Part shown: one piece after another, positions 61,538 to 64,000 of the stretch
How positions within the stretch are numbered: the stretch's first letter is position 1
How the letters are laid out: the number at the start of each line of letters is the position of its first letter
NCBI RefSeq assembly: GCF_052324685.1
Contig: NC_135211.1
Location: forward strand, 10,755,414-10,819,413
Direction of reading: 5' to 3'
Source: Brachyhypopomus gauderio
Taxonomy: Eukaryota; Chordata; Actinopteri; Gymnotiformes; Hypopomidae
DNA: 64,000 bases
Made by a program: the position numbers and the translations under genes
The notes under the pieces: model-generated
The model's input: the letters and a program-made list of their open reading frames with translations, nothing else
Told to the model about the DNA's origin: nothing
Database searches by the model: none

Positions 61538-62659
61538 TAGTGTTGCACGGTATACCGATACTAGAGTAGTATCGTGATACTTCGTCATTAAAAATGGTAC
61601 AATACCCTATTTGCTTAGTATCGGTGCTATAGGACTGAGTGTGTTTTTTTTTTAAAGAGCAGTATTTCCAAAGAGTGCCACACGGGGCAGTGTGCGCGTA
61701 CAGCAGTGCAGCGCTTGCCTCCTCTCTGCAGAATAAGAAGAAAACGTGTAGGATGGCTGCTAATTCAAGCAATGTTGCGGACCGCCCTCAGCTTGTTGAA
61801 AAACTACACGCACAAAGCAAAATATGGAATTCTTTTGCATACATTTCAGACAGTCATGGCAACCCCGTGGACACATCAAAACCGGTCTGCAAACGGTGCT
61901 TTAAAGCTGTACCAACCAAAGGAGCCAACACCTCCAACTTAGCAAAGCATCTCTCTGACAGACACACGGATTTATTCAAAGAACGTCAGGTCAGTAATTA
62001 TGATATAACAATTGCATCAAGTCAGAGGAGTTTGAGTGTTTTTCTGTCAGGCTTTTTCATTATGTGGTTTAGGGCAGTGATGACTGAGTTAACTGGATTG
62101 GATTTTTTTCATATAACTACCAATGTGGCTAACTGCTAACGTTATGTTTACCCAAACTTCCATGCTGCTAAATATCAAGCGTTCACAAGTAGATCAGCAC
62201 CAGTTAAGCCATCATTTTAAATTGTACTGGTGATTCCAATGCTGGCATGAACATTTCTATTTCTAATAAAGGCAACTGCAATAGACGTGTATTGAGTGTT
62301 CTTAAATGGATTAGTAAATGAGATTTGGTTGCAAATATAAAGTTAACGATCAAAGAAGGTGGGTAGGAATGCGTTACATTTACTCCGTTACATTTACTCA
62401 AGTAGCTTTTTGGACAAAATTGTACTTGTGAGAGTAGTTGTAATATGAAAGACTTCTAAAGAGTAAATATGTGGTGAGAAAAACCTTGAATTTTACTCCG
62501 TTACAATCGGATAAAAAAAACTAAAGAAATGTTATCTATTATTCCATTACTTTTCCTGATGTTCTAGTTTTTTGCTGTGGTATCATTTCAGTATCAATAT
62601 CGAGATATTTAGGCAGGTATTGTATCAAAAGTCATAATTTTGTTATCGTGACAACACTA
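61538..62659. mobile_element. hAT element with BED exon (1122 bp) in gag
   Basis: Ends TAGTGTTGCACGGTATACCG (left) and CGTGACAACACTA (right, complement TAGTGTTGTCACG). Flanked by perfect 8-bp duplications GCAGCATC (61530-61537 and 62660-62667). The gag protein continues on both sides (KACDAA before, AAQLQNH after). Inside, only a BED finger exon remains of the transposase. Confidence 0.95.
61753..61989 (+). pseudogene. BED zinc-finger exon of hAT transposase
   Basis: MAANSSNVADRPQLVEKL, then KPVCKRCFKAVPTKGANTSN and LAKHLSDRHTDLF: Cys-x2-Cys ... His-x4-His. Ends at a donor-like CAG|GTCAGT (61989/61990). No downstream transposase domain is left in the element. Confidence 0.75.
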
Positions 62660-62667
62660 GCAGCATC

Positions 62668-63102
62668 ACATGCCTTTTTGTCCTGCATATACTCATCTAG
62701 TCGCTCCTGAATTTCGGAAGCAAGCCACTTCTCCGCTGCCTTGAACTTGAAAATCCTGGAAAGAGACTCATCAGGACAATGTTTAAGGAACATCATGCTA
62801 ACTTCCCAGCTTGGATCATCAAGGTTGCGCCCTTGCCGTTTCAAGCACTCCTCTGCCACATCTACAGTTTTATTGAGCCGAATCCAGTATTTCATAGCGT
62901 CCTCCCTTTTGTAAGGCAATGTATTATAGAAGTCAGCTAATGGCATATTTGAATAGGTCAAGTCACTGAAATGTCTTAGAATATCAAAAGTCACGGAGGG
63001 GTTCTGGAAGTCATCAGTAGCTAGGTTGCGTAGCTTGATCTTCACTACATCGCCTGCCTTGCCCATCAATCTGGCCAGAATCTCCTGAGAATGCTCTTGC
63101 AA
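62668..63102 (-). pseudogene. gypsy gag, middle part
   Basis: Frame with MQEHSQEILARLMGKAGDVV, FDILRHFSDLTYSNMPLADF, EDAMKYWIRLNKTVDVAEEC and CPDESLSRIFKF. This is the capsid-like helical region of a common fish gypsy gag. It ends at KACDAA, where the hAT element entered. Confidence 0.85.
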
Positions 63103-63238
63103 GGGATAGCACGTTTATTCAGGTACAGCATCATGAGGCTTTCCCACTCCTGGACTGAATATTTATCTGTACTGTCACCTCTAAAGATTGGGGGTTCTTT
63201 GATGTCTGGTTGCATTATAAGCCTAATGTTAGACAGCG

Positions 63239-63769
63239 TTACCTCTGGCTCCTGCTTCGGATTTTCATTATGTCACTGCTGCCCATACCGTTACCCTTTA
63301 GCTGAGCGGTAATCGATTTTCCCAATTCTTCAGCCAACTGAGTAATTAGGGAGCTTAAATCTGTGCATTGGTCAGTCCGACTTGGCATAACTCGATCAAC
63401 ATAACGAGTGGACGTTAATGCTGGTGTATCTAACTCAATTCTTTGTCCCGGTGTTCTCAAATTACATTGGTCAGTCTGACTTGGCATAACTCGATCAACA
63501 TAACGAGTGGACGTTAATGCTGGTGTATCTAACTCAATTCTTTGTCCCGGTGTTCTCAAATTACATTGGTCAGTCTGACTTGGCATAACTCGATCAACAT
63601 AACGAGTGGACGTTAATGCTGGTGTATATAACTCAATTCTCTGCCCAGATGTTCTCAAATCACAGGGCTGGTTGAAAAAACCCCTCCCTATTCCCAGCAG
63701 AATACTAGAGTCAAAATCTACACTACCATTAACATCACCGCTTGCACCATATGTTCCGCTCCCAGCCAT
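63239..63769 (-). pseudogene. gypsy gag N-terminal part with triplication
   Basis: Starts MAGSGTYGASGDVNGSVDFD. A 33-residue segment (LRTPGQRIELDTPALTSTRY, VDRVMPSQTDQC) occurs three times. Then SSLITQLAEELGKSITAQL leads toward the capsid region. A frame break at about 63110-63240 separates the two gag pieces. Confidence 0.75.
63362..63658. repeat. 99-bp tandem repeat, 3 copies, within gag
   Basis: Unit of 99 bp including TTGGTCAGTCTGACTTGGCA and ACGAGTGGACGTTAATGCTG. The spacing keeps the reading frame. Confidence 0.93.
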
Positions 63770-64000
63770 TGTGACTTTTGCAAAAAAAATTAATGTTTAC
63801 CTATACAACCAGAGCAAGAAATAATGTAAAAAAATAAAAAACAGTCCAAAAATAAAACCTTGCTTAAAACTTAATAAGACCAGAAAGACATAGAAAAAAA
63901 ATGTGTTGCATATGCGAACAAAAATGTATTGGATAGTCTATAGTCCCATGAGTGAAGCAAACCTCGGCGAACAAGCTGGCGTTGTTCTCTGTGTCACTCC
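63770..64000. other. upstream of gag, LTR/PBS not seen
   Basis: AT-rich leader region of the gypsy element. No primer-binding site or LTR end could be identified before the window ends. Confidence 0.4.

Larger units (their letters stand above)
58475..63769 (-). mobile_element. Ty3/gypsy retrotransposon, broken
   Basis: Minus-strand order is gag (63769 to about 61150, split by a hAT element), then a gap holding a SINE and a U1 copy, then the end of RT, RNase H and integrase (60480 to 58475). Internal stops, frameshifts and missing protease and N-terminal RT show it is dead. The 5' LTR would lie beyond position 64000. Confidence 0.88.

Overview
The window is nuclear DNA from a ray-finned (teleost) fish. 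It holds interrupted coding exons with GT/AG introns, dense microsatellites, and fish-type mobile elements (L2-clade and other LINEs, tRNA-derived SINEs with a 'ggcatttagcag' tail, many hAT elements, a Ty3/gypsy retrotransposon). Three vertebrate genes are recognisable in the order and orientation seen on human 3p14: synaptoporin (synpr, + strand, last four exons), thoc7 (- strand, complete, 8 coding exons) and atxn7 (+ strand, complete, 12 coding exons). This conserved synteny supports all three identifications. The repeat style hints at an otophysan fish, but the species cannot be fixed.

Layout. 1-7.2 kb: synpr intron or 5' flank, filled with a broken gypsy integrase relic, a decayed L1/Tx1-like LINE piece carrying ten 47-bp tandem repeats, and a 21-bp minisatellite invaded by a hAT MITE. 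7.2-13.4 kb: the four 3' synpr exons and a 3'UTR carrying a 1.08-kb hAT element with an 8-bp target duplication. 13.4-17.9 kb: intergenic, mostly minisatellites and interspersed repeats. 17.9-21.4 kb: thoc7 on the minus strand. 21.4-22 kb: a compact divergent promoter region. 26.5-48.0 kb: atxn7 coding exons, with three large introns containing SINEs, LINE tails and hAT MITEs. 48.0-51.9 kb: a long atxn7 3'UTR with a telomere-like (CCCTAA-containing) minisatellite. 52-64 kb: a nest of mobile elements. A minus-strand LINE is interrupted by a second LINE and a MITE. It is followed by a minus-strand Ty3/gypsy element whose gag is split by a hAT element and whose pol is broken by a SINE and a 164-bp, full-length U1 snRNA copy.

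How the genes work: synaptoporin is a synaptic-vesicle membrane protein, THOC7 is a TREX/THO subunit for mRNA export, and ataxin-7 anchors the SAGA deubiquitinase module. thoc7 and atxn7 start head to head. The atxn7 reading frame closes exactly across 12 exons (845 residues with the shortest exon-12 choice) and lacks the polyglutamine tract of the human protein. CA or UG dinucleotide repeats lie within about 20 nt of splice sites in all three genes, an arrangement known elsewhere to influence splicing.
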